A stretch of 64,000 nucleotides of DNA from Pseudomonas sp. MWU15-20650 (GCF_023242475.1 NZ_JALJFG010000015.1:1-64000); one strand, 5' to 3'. Counted from the stretch's first letter, positions 26,193-35,823 are shown. Notes: generated by a model from the sequence alone, not told the origin. Translations and numbers: made by a program.

Positions 26193-26867
26193 TCACGGAC
26201 GGGAAGCCACCTCGTCCAGGTGCCGCAGCAGTGCCAGAGGATCCTCGTAAACCCGCAGTGCACCTGCGCGTTCAAGCTCTCCGGTGTCGTAACCACCAGA
26301 AAGCAGCCCTATACCGGTGGCCTTACAGCGGCGTGCGGCAAGCATGTCCCAGATGGCATCGCCGATCACCAGGCAATCTTCGATGGGTACATTGAGTTTG
26401 CTTGCAGCGGCGAGGAAAAGGTCTGGATCGGGCTTGCCATACTTCACGTCATCACGGGTGATGAGATTGACCTTCGCGATATCCAAGCCCAATGCCTTCA
26501 GATTTATCGCCGCAGTGTCCATGCCACCACTGGTCGCAATACACCACTTGAGCTGATCACGGTTTAGAGCGTAGAGAAGCTCTACAGCGCCAGGCAGAGC
26601 GGTTATCTGGCCTTGCAGATCCTTGTAGGCTTTATCATGTTTATCGCTGAGTCTTTTAGCCTGGTCTGGTTTGATTTCCAAGCCGGTCTCACGGGCTAAC
26701 ATCTTGAGCATCAGCCCGCCGCTCATACCAATTTTCCTGTGAATTCGCCACATGGCCAATGGTATGTCTTCTGAATCGAGCGCAGTTTTCCACGCAAAGA
26801 CATTCTGGTAAACGCTGTCAGTCAACGTGCCATCCAGATCAAATATGAATGAGGTTTGCTGGCGCAT
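26193..26867 (-). CDS. HAD-family phosphatase
   Basis: 224 residues. Motif I is FDLDGTLTDS with Asp10 and Asp12, motif II TSGG, motif III Lys in YGKPDPD, and motif IV VIGDAIWDM. The helical cap lies between 20 and 85. It is close to phosphoglycolate- and beta-phosphoglucomutase-like enzymes. Start ATG 26867 follows GGAGG with an eight-base spacer. Substrate unknown. Confidence 0.88.
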   Translation of the reverse strand: MRQQTSFIFDLDGTLTDSVYQNVFAWKTALDSEDIPLAMWRIHRKIGMSGGLMLKMLARETGLEIKPDQAKRLSDKHDKAYKDLQGQITALPGAVELLYALNRDQLKWCIATSGGMDTAAINLKALGLDIAKVNLITRDDVKYGKPDPDLFLAAASKLNVPIEDCLVIGDAIWDMLAARRCKATGIGLLSGGYDTGELERAGALRVYEDPLALLRHLDEVASRP

Positions 26868-26954
26868 ACGTGACACCTCCATTAAGCAAATTTTAAGTAG
26901 TAGACGTCGCGTATTGAAAATATTGGTCGCATCGAAAACGAAGCTGAGCTGGCT

Positions 26955-27137
26955 TTAATCCTTAAGTCTTTCCAAGTCTGCTGGGCCAGGTTCCACACGT
27001 GGTGCGTCGCCAAGGAACTCATCTTCTCTAACGACTCGTTCGTCATCTGTTAAACCTGCTTCAGACACGTCTGAGACGAGAACAGAATCTTCCAGTGCTT
27101 TGCTTTTTTTTGATGAAGTGGAGCTTTTTTCAGTCAT
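26955..27137 (-). CDS. Small acidic hypothetical protein
   Basis: 60 residues from ATG 27137 (MTEKSSTSSKKSKALEDS), Ser/Lys-rich then acidic, probably disordered. Its start overlaps the stop of the preceding gene by four bases (ATGA), making it the third gene of a tight run 27716-26955. Confidence 0.6.
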   Translation of the reverse strand: MTEKSSTSSKKSKALEDSVLVSDVSEAGLTDDERVVREDEFLGDAPRVEPGPADLERLKD

Positions 27138-27409
27138 GAGCTTTCTCCTCGACCCTCGAAATTTGAAGCGCTCAATTTTTCGAAAGCACATGGTCTGAGT
27201 CGTTCCGTCTTTTGCAGATATCGAAGCGGAGAAACTGCAGCGCATGAGTGCCACTGCGGTTTCCATCGCACTACTTCCGCTTTTTCATCGAGGTTGTTCA
27301 ACACGTACAGGTTGTGGTTTAAGTGCAAAAAGGGCCCTTGAAGGTCTTTTTTATTAGCCGGCAAGGCATATTGAATATGCACCTTGAGCCAAGGGTTAAT
27401 CAGACTCAT
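27134..27409 (-). CDS. Hypothetical protein
   Basis: 91 residues from ATG 27409 (MSLINPWLKVHIQYALPANK). It overlaps its upstream neighbour by 14 bases and its downstream neighbour by 4 bases; this stacking is the main evidence that it is translated. No recognised domain. Confidence 0.55.
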   Translation of the reverse strand: MSLINPWLKVHIQYALPANKKDLQGPFLHLNHNLYVLNNLDEKAEVVRWKPQWHSCAAVSPLRYLQKTERLRPCAFEKLSASNFEGRGESS

Positions 27410-27716
27410 AAAGCGAGCTGAACCATTTGGCATACGGGGAATTGATGACCAGCCGCCGGTTGAAGTCCGGGCTTCCATCTGTCCACCAAACAGGGCCCCG
27501 CTCACCAAGCGCTACTTTTGCCACTTGTACCTTTTCCCGAGCGCGCTTTAGCTGCGATGCGTCTTCCGATTCTTTTGCTTTCTTCACCTCGCGTCGCGCT
27601 GCCATGAGGGCATCGACAAGACGCTGGCGCACGTCCTCTTCTAATGACGGGTTTGAACAGCGCCACAGCTGCCCTTTGACAACGAAGTAACGACCGTCAG
27701 GGGTCACTGGATGCAT
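27396..27716 (-). CDS. Conserved hypothetical protein
   Basis: 106 residues: a beta-type N-terminus (PDGRYFVVKGQLWRCSNPSL), a long charged helix (RREVKKAKESEDASQLKRAR) and a C-terminal WWTDGSPDFNRRLV. I recall this family from Pseudomonas and other proteobacteria without a function. First gene of the overlapping trio. Confidence 0.7.
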   Translation of the reverse strand: MHPVTPDGRYFVVKGQLWRCSNPSLEEDVRQRLVDALMAARREVKKAKESEDASQLKRAREKVQVAKVALGERGPVWWTDGSPDFNRRLVINSPYAKWFSSLYESD

Positions 27717-27767
27717 TTCTCACTCCGATCTTTCAAAGGGCGCTTCTCCAGAATTCACGAAGGACGA

Positions 27768-28265
27768 CTACCTCAGCTTTCGGATAGGAAGGCGTTTAGC
27801 TTGTTTGACCCCAAACAGTATTCCCAGTAATAGCGCTGCGCCCGCCGCAAGGAGTATGGGATAGGGATGTTTACCTGACATCCATACGCCCTCAACTCCG
27901 TGCTGATCGCTTGGTGACGTAGGGCGATGTCCCGATGACGATAGATTACGACTGATCGGAATGTCAGAGGGATCGATCTCAGCTTCGTAGGGCATTTCGT
28001 TTAAAGGTAAACGCGCTCCGTCTGCAAGAATGAGGGTTAGGTCTTCTACAGTGCCGGCGAGTCGATTGGGGAATACTGGCTCACCTGTGGGGTCAAGCTC
28101 ATCGTAATAAAACTGCTGACCTTCCAGCCAACCTATGGCCGTCATCAATTCGGGGCCAAGGTAATATTTCCCGTCGAGGAAGAAGCCTGGAAAATGTCGT
28201 GTGCGTTCGAGACTTTCTACGATATAACGCTCGCCCGCCTTCATACCGGTTGCTGGGTCAATCAT
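27768..28265 (-). CDS. Membrane-anchored hypothetical protein
   Basis: 165 residues. A soluble N-terminal region (GERYIVESLERTRHFPGFFL...) is followed by a Ser/Pro-rich linker and one C-terminal membrane helix (about 133-152, YPILLAAGAALLLGILFGV) with a basic tail, a tail-anchored arrangement. No known function; it lies upstream of the overlapping trio on the same strand. Confidence 0.6.
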   Translation of the reverse strand: MIDPATGMKAGERYIVESLERTRHFPGFFLDGKYYLGPELMTAIGWLEGQQFYYDELDPTGEPVFPNRLAGTVEDLTLILADGARLPLNEMPYEAEIDPSDIPISRNLSSSGHRPTSPSDQHGVEGVWMSGKHPYPILLAAGAALLLGILFGVKQAKRLPIRKLR

Positions 28266-28349
28266 GATGAAGTCCTCAGATTCACTCGTGTTGCGATAGA
28301 GGACGGGGTTTGGCGCAACGTTCCATCGAGATGACTGAAAGGCTGAAGT

Positions 28350-28574
28350 TTAAGCGTAAGATTGACGTAGGCGCATGATGGCATCTGTGATGCCTTGAGC
28401 ATTCTTGTCGAGCGTTTCCATCGACGCGAGTGCATTGGCGGCGACGTGTTCCGCTCCGCTTTCAGAGAGCCAGTTGGTTACCTCTTCAATGGCCGCGCAG
28501 ATTGCATGTTGGTTGTGAAGGAGCAGTGTGAGAGCGTCTGCAGCTGCTATGTTCGCGTCAGAGCTATCTGGCAT
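28350..28574 (-). CDS. Small helical protein, paralogue of 43701-43919
   Basis: 74 residues from ATG 28574 (MPDSSDANIAAADALTLLLH). The core ALTLLLHNQHA(I/L)..AIEE(V/I).(N/K)WLSE is shared almost exactly with the gene at 43701-43919, so the island carries two copies. The family is all-helical with no catalytic motif visible; function unknown. The 348 bases upstream (28575-28922) hold nothing I can support. Confidence 0.65.
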   Translation of the reverse strand: MPDSSDANIAAADALTLLLHNQHAICAAIEEVTNWLSESGAEHVAANALASMETLDKNAQGITDAIMRLRQSYA

Positions 28575-28922
28575 GGAAATACTCCTTGAGCTTTCGATGA
28601 GGGTGAGCCTAGCTGAACCGTCGTCTTTCAGTGAACTCTTCGTGCAATGAGCAAGCATAGTCATGGACATAAGCCTAAGCTCACAAGGCGTGATACTGGA
28701 CTCTCGTTGCTAAACATCCGCTCGAATGAATTCATTAGCGTCCTGTTTGTCTGATTCCTATTCCCGCTTCGTTGGCCGCCCGGTACCTACAGGGGTCAAT
28801 GGATGTCCTTACAAGGTAGCGGGCGATCAATGCAGACTCCTCTCAGCGGCAGTTGAGGCTCGCGATGTAGACTGCCAAAACCCGCTTCAACGAATCCACT
28901 CCCCATCGACGCAGGAACAAAA

Positions 28923-29744
28923 ATGTCTGTACAAATTCGCAACAACGTTCGCGTTCGAGGTTCCGGCCCTGCCACTTTGGTTTTTGCGCACGGTTTTGGA
29001 TGCGATCAGAATATGTGGAGACTGGTTGAGCCGGCTTTTTCAGAGAGCTATCAAACAATTCTTTTCGACGTTGTGGGGTGTGGGAAGTCTGACCTTTCGG
29101 CTTACGATGTTGCTAGGTACTCCACCTTGAAAGGGTACGCGCAGGACATCGTCGAAATCATCGGTGAGTTTGCCAGCGGGCCGGTCATATTTGTTGGGCA
29201 TTCGGTCAGTGCAATGGCTGGAGTAATCGCCGCCAATATGCGTCCAGGCCTGATCGGTGCGCATGTCATGGTTGGGCCTTCTCCCTCATATATCAACGAT
29301 GGGGATTACTTTGGCGGATTCAGCCGTGAAGACATTGACTCTCTCTTGGAGACTCTTGAAAGCAACTACCTTGGCTGGTCGAGTTCCATGGCTCCCGCCA
29401 TCATGGGCGCGCCTGGACAACCACACCTTGGCGTTGAGTTGACTAATAGTTTCTGCCAGACAGATCCAGACATTGCAAAGCGATTCGCGAGGGTGACATT
29501 TCTTTCGGACAATCGCAGCGACGTTGCAAAGCTGCAGGCCCCAGCGCTGATTATTCAGTCGTCCGAGGACATCATCGCGCCTGTGGAGGTTGGTCAATAC
29601 CTTCATAACGTGATTCCAGATAATCGACTTGAGGTGATTGAAAACATGGGCCACTGCCCGCACCTCAGCGCACCTGATCTTTGCATCAATGCGATTCAAA
29701 GCTTTATTGAAAGCGTGCAGAGTCGAATTGCTGATGCAGGCTGA
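28923..29744 (+). CDS. RsbQ-like alpha/beta hydrolase
   Basis: 273 residues. Oxyanion loop FAHGFGCDQNMW, nucleophile Ser94 in FVGHSVSAMAG, acid Asp in QSSEDIIAP, base His in NMGHCPHLSAP. The family is RsbQ/KAI2-like: small-molecule hydrolases that signal to a PAS-domain partner. The partner here is the PAS kinase gene, whose ATG overlaps the last 11 bases. In Bacillus RsbQ works with the PAS phosphatase RsbP; here the output domain is a kinase. Confidence 0.85.
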   Translation: MSVQIRNNVRVRGSGPATLVFAHGFGCDQNMWRLVEPAFSESYQTILFDVVGCGKSDLSAYDVARYSTLKGYAQDIVEIIGEFASGPVIFVGHSVSAMAGVIAANMRPGLIGAHVMVGPSPSYINDGDYFGGFSREDIDSLLETLESNYLGWSSSMAPAIMGAPGQPHLGVELTNSFCQTDPDIAKRFARVTFLSDNRSDVAKLQAPALIIQSSEDIIAPVEVGQYLHNVIPDNRLEVIENMGHCPHLSAPDLCINAIQSFIESVQSRIADAG

Positions 29745-31245
29745 TGCCGACTCGCTTCCCGGTGCTGACTCACTTTATGAGCACGCTCCCTGTGCCCTGA
29801 TTCTCACGAGTAAGAGTGGCGTTATCCTTCGGGTGAACACCACTTTTTGCGAATGGCTGAGATACTCGAAAGACCAGCTAATTGGCCATCGTAAGTTGCA
29901 AGAATTGCTTACCATCGGAGGTCGAATTTTTCATCAAACTCACTGGATTCCTTTATTGGAAATGCAAGGTCCCATTTCCGAGGTAAAGCTTGAGTTTGTA
30001 ACGTCTGACGGAAAAAAAGTGCCGATGATTCTCAACGTGAGAAGAAGAGAGCACTCGGGTGGCACTTTCGATGAGGTTTCGGCATTTGTAGCGATCGAGA
30101 GGCACCGATTCGAGCAAGAGGTATTGATTTCCAAGCGGCAGGCGGAGGATTCACTCGAAGCACACTTAGCGCTCCAGCGAGATCTTTCGGTAGCCGATGC
30201 CAGGCTTCGGGTTGCATTAGAATCTGCCCAGATGCATGTCTGGGATGTCGACCCTGTGACACGTGAGCGCCGTTACGATGAGAGCGTCGCACGCTTGCTT
30301 GGCTACCCCTCAAGCCAGATTGTTTCCGCAGCCGCTTACTCAAGCTTCATTGAGCCCCAAGACCAGAAGCGGGAAGCCGAACTCTTCTCGGCAGCTCTTG
30401 AGTCGGTAGCTCAAGAGTATCGCTGCATCTACAGATTGAACGGAATTGATGGCATTCAGCGTACTGTGCTCTCGACTGGACGTGCCGCATTCGATCCCGA
30501 CAATAAGCTTGTGCAGTTTGTTGGCGTACTTCATGACATCACCGACGTGAAACGTGAGCAAGCTGCCGCTGAAGACCGCGCACTTTTTTCCGAGCAGATG
30601 ATCGGTATCGTAAGTCACGATCTGCGTAATCCTCTCTCGGTTATATCAATGTCCATGGAAATGCTTGATCGCCAAGGACTAACGCCGAAGCAGCAAAAAT
30701 TGGTTCGTCATGCCCATGAAGCGGAGCAAAGAGCACGCAGGCTCATCAACGATTTGTTGGATTTCACGCAAGCGCGAATAGGGCGTGGTATAGGAATTAC
30801 GAAAGCGGCCATCGATCTACATCAACTCATTGCAGGAACCGTAGAGCAACTTAGAATCGTTTACCCCGATCAAGTGCTTGTCCATTCAACATGTGGCAAT
30901 GGTTTATGTATCGCGGACGGCGATAGGCTTGCGCAATTGACAGGTAACTTAATTTCTAACGCAGTCACCTACGGTGCGGAAGACCGTCCCGTGACGGTTA
31001 CATCCTCTATTACGGCGCTGGGCTTTGAGTTGATGGTGCACAACTGGGGTTCACCGATTCCTCCAGACTTTCTGGCCACTGTCTTCAGTCCAATGACTCG
31101 CGGCGTCAACCTCCCGCAAGGCACCCGGAGCGTAGGTCTAGGGCTATTCATCGTCAGCGAAATCGTAAAGGCGCACGGCGGCACGGTTTCAGTTACCTCC
31201 AATATTGATGAAGGTACAATATTCAAAGCTACTTTCCCGTTATGA
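29734..31245 (+). CDS. PAS-domain histidine kinase
   Basis: 503 residues from ATG 29734, overlapping the hydrolase gene. PAS-A about 12-125 (ALILTSKSGVILRVNTTFCE), a coiled helix, PAS-B about 155-275, then HisKA with His295 in GIVSHDLRNPLSV and HATPase with N-box NLISNAVTYGAE and G-box SVGLGLFIVSEIVKAHGG. No membrane segment: a cytoplasmic sensor. The overlap with an RsbQ-like hydrolase suggests that the hydrolase product or the hydrolase itself is sensed by a PAS domain. The response regulator at 32512 is a possible partner. Confidence 0.88.
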   Translation: MQADADSLPGADSLYEHAPCALILTSKSGVILRVNTTFCEWLRYSKDQLIGHRKLQELLTIGGRIFHQTHWIPLLEMQGPISEVKLEFVTSDGKKVPMILNVRRREHSGGTFDEVSAFVAIERHRFEQEVLISKRQAEDSLEAHLALQRDLSVADARLRVALESAQMHVWDVDPVTRERRYDESVARLLGYPSSQIVSAAAYSSFIEPQDQKREAELFSAALESVAQEYRCIYRLNGIDGIQRTVLSTGRAAFDPDNKLVQFVGVLHDITDVKREQAAAEDRALFSEQMIGIVSHDLRNPLSVISMSMEMLDRQGLTPKQQKLVRHAHEAEQRARRLINDLLDFTQARIGRGIGITKAAIDLHQLIAGTVEQLRIVYPDQVLVHSTCGNGLCIADGDRLAQLTGNLISNAVTYGAEDRPVTVTSSITALGFELMVHNWGSPIPPDFLATVFSPMTRGVNLPQGTRSVGLGLFIVSEIVKAHGGTVSVTSNIDEGTIFKATFPL

Positions 31246-31289
31246 AGCGGTAACTCAGACAACTCCGTGATCAAATTCTACGGTCACGG

Positions 31290-31568
31290 TCACTCGCTAG
31301 TTGCGCCGCCTGGATGATGTGAAAGCTCTGTCCAATCAAGAACGCCCGTTTCGCGCCATTTCACTTCTGTCACTCCGTATCTCTCAGCTTGAGGTTTCGA
31401 GACGACCTTTAACGGAGGTCTGCCAGGCTTAGGGATTGGAGCTAGGCCGGCGTCGCAGCTTGCCCAATGCCAGGCATCCACATTGCGCATTGTTTTGGCG
31501 CGAATGACGAATGACTTTGGCTGCCCATGGAGTTTGTAGTCGATGACAAAAATATCCGTCTGGCTCAT
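31290..31568 (-). CDS. DUF6555 family protein
   Basis: 92 residues. FVIDYKLHGQPKSFVIRA, then AWHWASCDAG and a Pro-rich PIPKPGRPPLK fit DUF6555, a small Pseudomonas family without known function. The 322 bases upstream to 31890 hold no gene I can support. Confidence 0.75.
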   Translation of the reverse strand: MSQTDIFVIDYKLHGQPKSFVIRAKTMRNVDAWHWASCDAGLAPIPKPGRPPLKVVSKPQAERYGVTEVKWRETGVLDWTELSHHPGGATSE

Positions 31569-31890
31569 GAGTTCCTCCTTACGCTCATAGGCAAAAGAGT
31601 GGCGCTCGCAAAAAAGATTCCAACGTTTTTCACGTCTTCCATGGAGGACGATTTTTCGCCAGGCTATATGAATTCGAGGACGCCGCTGTTCTGATAGGCA
31701 TCCCTAACAGCGGCGAGATAGAAAGGGTCAGAGCGTTGTGTATTTTTTCCAGGAATGCGATGTGGCGCGCACAGACAGATGCAACGTTTCAGCAAAAGTA
31801 GCCTTAAAATGCGTTGTCAGATTGCTTCGGTGGGCATTTGACTCGCTCCGAATTTGGACAACAATCAATGAACACTGCCCTTAGGAAAAC

Positions 31891-32160
31891 GTGATGATTT
31901 CCGCTCTTGAGCTCCGACATATCATTGAGTGTGGCTTCCTGCCGCTGTCCTGCTCATGCACGCTAAATGTGGATGGTTCGCTAATGATCAAGGTTACTGA
32001 GCCTTCTTCAGGCAGTGTTGAGCTATTGGTCACGGGAGTATCGACGGCGCCGCTAACTACGAGTCGTGCAATTGCCAATCTGGTAGGTGAGCTTCGCAGT
32101 GAGATGGCTGCACGAAAAACCAGCTTTGAATCGAGCGAATGCAGAGCTCCGGGGCATTGA
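31891..32160 (+). CDS. DUF1652 family protein
   Basis: 89 residues. The N-terminus SALELRHIIECGFLPLSC and the body VTGVSTAPLTTSRAIANLV match DUF1652, a small cytoplasmic family almost restricted to Pseudomonas. Function unknown. Confidence 0.85.
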   Translation: MMISALELRHIIECGFLPLSCSCTLNVDGSLMIKVTEPSSGSVELLVTGVSTAPLTTSRAIANLVGELRSEMAARKTSFESSECRAPGH

Positions 32161-32341
32161 GCAGATAGATGCGGGAGGATCAACCTTCAAGATCGCCTTT
32201 GATGTCAAATTGATATCGGCTCATACTAGGCTTCATTTTAATGGAGTCGGTATCTTGTCCTCCGATAGAATTCAGCAACTTGAGCAAGCACTTTTAGCGC
32301 TCATCGCATCAGCCACAAAGATGGGCGTGAGCTGTGAATAA
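32087..32341 (+). CDS. Possible small protein or remnant
   Basis: An open frame of 84 codons from GTG 32087 that overlaps the DUF1652 gene in another frame. Its second half (GGSTFKIAFDVKLISAHTRL...) has plausible protein composition, but there is no good start signal. It could be the tail of a decayed gene. Confidence 0.3.
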   Translation: MSFAVRWLHEKPALNRANAELRGIEQIDAGGSTFKIAFDVKLISAHTRLHFNGVGILSSDRIQQLEQALLALIASATKMGVSCE

Positions 32342-32511
32342 TTATGTGCAGAAGCGGTAGGCGGTCTGATGGCAGATCGTTACTGGCAGTGGTCACTCAC
32401 GGAGCACAAACACGGCGCCGCTGATGAGATAGAGGAAGCTTTAACCAAGCTTCTGATGAGGGGGGCAACCAAGTCGACCCCGGTCTACCTCGCATCTACA
32501 ATGCCTTAAAA

Positions 32512-32922
32512 TCAGGCTTTGTGAATCGCGATGCCAGGCTGCAATAGCGCCGCCATAGCGATAACGAAATCATCCAGTGACCATGGTTTGTGCAGATAAA
32601 TGGTAGAAGCTGGGATAGCCTCAGGGTCTATTAGGTATCCAGAGGTCAGGATTGCCGCAATTGATGGCCATCGACTACCTACCATTTCGATAAATTCGAT
32701 ACCCTGTATCTGGCCAGGTACACCGTGGTCTGCGATCACTAGACGGCATTGTTCATGAGTTTGGAGCAGATAGGTTAAGGCGTCATCTGCAGTCTGAAAC
32801 GAGATTGCCTTCCCTCCGACTTCCGATGCGATTTCTGCCATTAACTCTCGCAATGTAGGGTCGTCCTCGATGACGATCACCTTTCCCTCGATTGGCAAAA
32901 AACCTTCCCATTGGACGATCAA
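32512..32922 (-). CDS. Single-domain response regulator
   Basis: 136 residues consisting of one receiver domain: acidic pocket Glu19-Asp20-Asp21 (VIEDDP), phosphorylation site Asp65 (LVIADHGVPG), Ser in ILTSGY and Lys in LHKPW. No output domain, so it acts by protein contact or as a phosphate relay. The PAS kinase 1.3 kb away, or a kinase elsewhere, may phosphorylate it. Confidence 0.87.
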   Translation of the reverse strand: MIVQWEGFLPIEGKVIVIEDDPTLRELMAEIASEVGGKAISFQTADDALTYLLQTHEQCRLVIADHGVPGQIQGIEFIEMVGSRWPSIAAILTSGYLIDPEAIPASTIYLHKPWSLDDFVIAMAALLQPGIAIHKA

Positions 32923-33187
32923 TCAAAGATTCCTTAGCTGGGCACACGTGGCCGGCGTCTAATGAGTCAGTGCCTGAGTGTATGCGTGTTTCAGTATTTT
33001 ATGGCTCTCCTTGCAACGCTTTTGATGACCCAGGTCACAGATAGACTTCAGCACGTAACGACCTGAGGTTTCAGAATTGACCGAGGCAGGCGTAAGGTTG
33101 CCACTTTCATATCGACCTCAAATGAAGAAGGACGGGAGGTTTCGGTGAGGCACCGAGCCTTCTCGTCCTCTCCACTTATCGACAGAT

Positions 33188-34411
33188 TTAGGTAGTCAGC
33201 ACCGTCGCGCTTCCGTCGGTTTCCGGCAAAGCGATGTGGTTATCGCTAGGTGTCAGGATGACTTTTCGGCAGTCCTCTTCTTTTTTATCAAAGATTTTAT
33301 ATCCCTCAGCGGCCTGTTCCAGTGACATGCGATGGCTGATGATGACTTCTGGTGCGAGACGACCTGTCTCAATGTGATCCAGGAGCTCGGGTAGGAAACG
33401 GTGCACATGGGTCTGCCCCATTTTGAAGGTCAGCCCCTTGTCGAATGCGTCTCCGAACAGGAAGCCATGGATGAACCCTGAATAAACGCCAGGGACACTG
33501 ACGATGCCGCCGCGTCGAACGGCGGCGATGCACTGACGTAAAGCCTTGCCGCTGCTGCCCTCAAGCTTGAGTGTCGCGAGAACTGTTTCCGTCGTACTAC
33601 CTTTTGCTTCAAACCCTACCGCATCTACGACGCCATCAACTCCCCGCATTCCTTTGGTTTGCCGAATGATCGTATCTGCAGGATCGTCGTCTTCATCGAA
33701 GTTGATCGGAATTACACCATACGTTTTCTGCGCGTAAGCCAAGCGGTAAGGATGGTGATCGACCATGAAAATTTGGTCGGCACCGAGCATCCTTGCACAG
33801 GCCGCGCTCAACAAACCGACGGGCCCTGCACCATAAATTGCGATGCTGGAACCATTACCAATCCCCGCGTTAGTTACAGCCTGATACGCCGTGGGAAGGA
33901 TGTCTGAAAGGAAAAGAACCTTTTCATCCGACAGTGTCCCCGGCACCTTAAACGGCCCGGTGTTGGCTTTCGGCACGCGCACGTATTCGGCTTGCCCGCC
34001 AGGAACGCCGCCGTACATATGACTGAAGCCGAACAGCGCGGCTCCTGGTGGTATCGCCTTTTTATTTATGATCGCTCCGCGCCCTGTATTTGTTGTTTCG
34101 CAGGCCGCGAACAGATCCATTGCGCAGAAGAAACAGCTGCCGCAGGCGATTACAAAGGGAATTACCACGCGGTCGCCGGGTTGCACTGCGGTAACCGCTG
34201 AGCCTGCCTCTTCAACGATCCCCATGAACTCATGCCCGAAGATATCGCCATGCTCGACAGTCGGAATCTTGCCCCGATAGAGATGGAGGTCAGATCCGCA
34301 TATCGCCGTCGCGGTAACCCGAAGAATGATGTCATCACTTTCCTGGATAACCGGATCAGGAACCGTGTCGACCTTGACGCTGTGCGCGCCGTGATAGGTG
34401 AGTGCTCTCAT
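33188..34411 (-). CDS. Zinc-dependent alcohol dehydrogenase, formaldehyde-dehydrogenase-like
   Basis: 407-residue MDR-family enzyme. The catalytic zinc site uses Cys in [13 protein letters not shown] and His-Glu in [12 protein letters not shown]; the NAD site is [16 protein letters not shown]. The insert and length fit the glutathione-independent formaldehyde dehydrogenase group. The structural-zinc region ([18 protein letters not shown]) keeps four Cys. A ribosome binding site (AGGTAAG) precedes ATG 34411. The 265 bases downstream hold no gene. Confidence 0.88.
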   Translation of the reverse strand: MRALTYHGAHSVKVDTVPDPVIQESDDIILRVTATAICGSDLHLYRGKIPTVEHGDIFGHEFMGIVEEAGSAVTAVQPGDRVVIPFVIACGSCFFCAMDLFAACETTNTGRGAIINKKAIPPGAALFGFSHMYGGVPGGQAEYVRVPKANTGPFKVPGTLSDEKVLFLSDILPTAYQAVTNAGIGNGSSIAIYGAGPVGLLSAACARMLGADQIFMVDHHPYRLAYAQKTYGVIPINFDEDDDPADTIIRQTKGMRGVDGVVDAVGFEAKGSTTETVLATLKLEGSSGKALRQCIAAVRRGGIVSVPGVYSGFIHGFLFGDAFDKGLTFKMGQTHVHRFLPELLDHIETGRLAPEVIISHRMSLEQAAEGYKIFDKKEEDCRKVILTPSDNHIALPETDGSATVLTT

Positions 34412-34597
34412 GACGTCTTACCTACTTCAGCTGGATGGTAAGTGGGAGAGAAGGATCGAAGAAAGTAAGTTCAGAGTGATATCGACGCAAATGACTAGCG
34501 GTCGCTTGTGTAGGCACGCTCGTAATTTTTTAAACCTAATGGAGCGCAAGTAGGTCGACTGCAGGAGCCTTAACTCAGTCAGTCGGAGGTGTCGTTA

Positions 34598-35299
34598 ATG
34601 ATCGGTGTGGTCATACCTGCCCACAATGAAGAACACCACATTGCTGCGTGTTTAACATCTGTTCTGTTCGCGGCTGAGCATCCTGCATTGGCGGGCCAGC
34701 CAGTCTCCGTAGTCGTCGTCTTAGATGCCTGCTCTGATCAGACCGAACAGATTGTTTCATCACACGGTGTAGGACGGATCGAAGTTTCTTTTCAGAACGT
34801 GGGTAAGGCGAGAGCAACCGGTGCAGATCATCTTCTGGCCGCTGGCGCGACGTGGCTTGCTTTCACCGATGCCGACACCGTCGTGCCACATGATTGGCTG
34901 GCGCGTCAGATTGGGTTCAAGGCTGATGCAGTTTGTGGAACAGTAGAGGTGGATAGCTGGAATATTCATGGAGATCTGGTTCGCTCAAAGTACATGGAGC
35001 TTTACCAGTTCAGCGAGAATCACCGGCACATCCACGGAGCTAACCTTGGCTTGAGTGCCGATGCCTATCGGAACGCAGGTGGGTTTCAGCATCTCACTGC
35101 ACACGAAGATGTCCATTTGGTTGCTGACCTTAAGAGGATCGGTGCTCATATCGTTTGGACAGCAACGAATCCGGTCATCACCAGCGCCCGCAAGGATTAC
35201 AAATGTCGTGGAGGTTTTGGAGAGTATCTGGTCAATCTGGGTGTCTCACTTGGATTGCCTGCGCTTGATCCACAGGCTAGCGCCGGCGTCTCTCTTTAA
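34598..35299 (+). CDS. Family 2 glycosyltransferase
   Basis: 233 residues. GT-A fold start VVIPAHNEEHHIAACL, the DxD metal motif in FTDADTVVP, and acceptor-side GANLGLSADAYRNAGGF with HEDVHL. ATG 34598 has GGAGG with an eight-base spacer. No membrane anchor. Sugar and acceptor are unknown; it diverges from the dehydrogenase. Confidence 0.85.
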   Translation: MIGVVIPAHNEEHHIAACLTSVLFAAEHPALAGQPVSVVVVLDACSDQTEQIVSSHGVGRIEVSFQNVGKARATGADHLLAAGATWLAFTDADTVVPHDWLARQIGFKADAVCGTVEVDSWNIHGDLVRSKYMELYQFSENHRHIHGANLGLSADAYRNAGGFQHLTAHEDVHLVADLKRIGAHIVWTATNPVITSARKDYKCRGGFGEYLVNLGVSLGLPALDPQASAGVSL

Positions 35300-35329
35300 A
35301 AAAGCGCCGCCTCTGCAGGAGGGAACAAT

Positions 35330-35575
35330 TTGGAGTACATCGATTACCTGCAATGGCCAGCCATGGTAGTGACGGTAGCCTCAGCCTGGTTCATCGGGTC
35401 GCAACGAGCGTACCGTCGCATGATTGCCTTTTGGGGATTTATCACCAGTAATGCGCTTTGGGTAATCTGGGGGCTTCACGCTGATGCCTACGCTCTGATC
35501 CTCCTTGAGTGCATCCTTTTGGGGATGAATGCGCGTGGCTTCAAGAAGAATTTCGATGGTCAACGTCAGTCCTGA
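35330..35575 (+). CDS. Small membrane protein, paralogue of 35566-35823
   Basis: 81 residues, TTG start with GGAGGG upstream. Two or three short helices (MVVTVASAWFIGSQ, FWGFITSNALWVIWG, YALILLECILLG). It shares QWPAMVVTV.(S/A)AW.IGSQR and SN.LWVIWG with the convergent neighbour; the two genes are an inverted duplicate whose 3' ends overlap by 10 bases. Confidence 0.65.
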   Translation: MEYIDYLQWPAMVVTVASAWFIGSQRAYRRMIAFWGFITSNALWVIWGLHADAYALILLECILLGMNARGFKKNFDGQRQS

Positions 35576-35823
35576 GAATGCTCGTTTTCTTTACCCTTCG
35601 AATTTTTCTTGAGCCCTCGAAGGTTCATCAGGAAAAGACAAACCTGTAATACGATCAATGCATACGCGCCTGCGTAAAACCCCCAAATTACCCACAACAC
35701 GTTGCTCATACTGAAGCAAATAAATCCGATCATCCGCCGTCTTGGCCGCTGCGATCCGATTAGCCATGCGGCGAGAACGGTAACAACCATCGCTGGCCAT
35801 TGAATCCAATCCAGATAAGCCAA
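35566..35823 (-). CDS. Small membrane protein, inverted paralogue of 35330-35575
   Basis: 85 residues, MAYLDWIQWPAMVVTVLAAW, then ICFSMSNVLWVIWGFYAG and a basic tail. Same fold and spacing as its convergent twin. Function unknown. Confidence 0.65.
   Translation of the reverse strand: MAYLDWIQWPAMVVTVLAAWLIGSQRPRRRMIGFICFSMSNVLWVIWGFYAGAYALIVLQVCLFLMNLRGLKKNSKGKENEHSQD

Noticed and set aside
29734..32922. Treating the PAS kinase and the response regulator as one two-component operon
   Set aside because: They are on opposite strands with two or three unrelated genes between; pairing is only a possibility.
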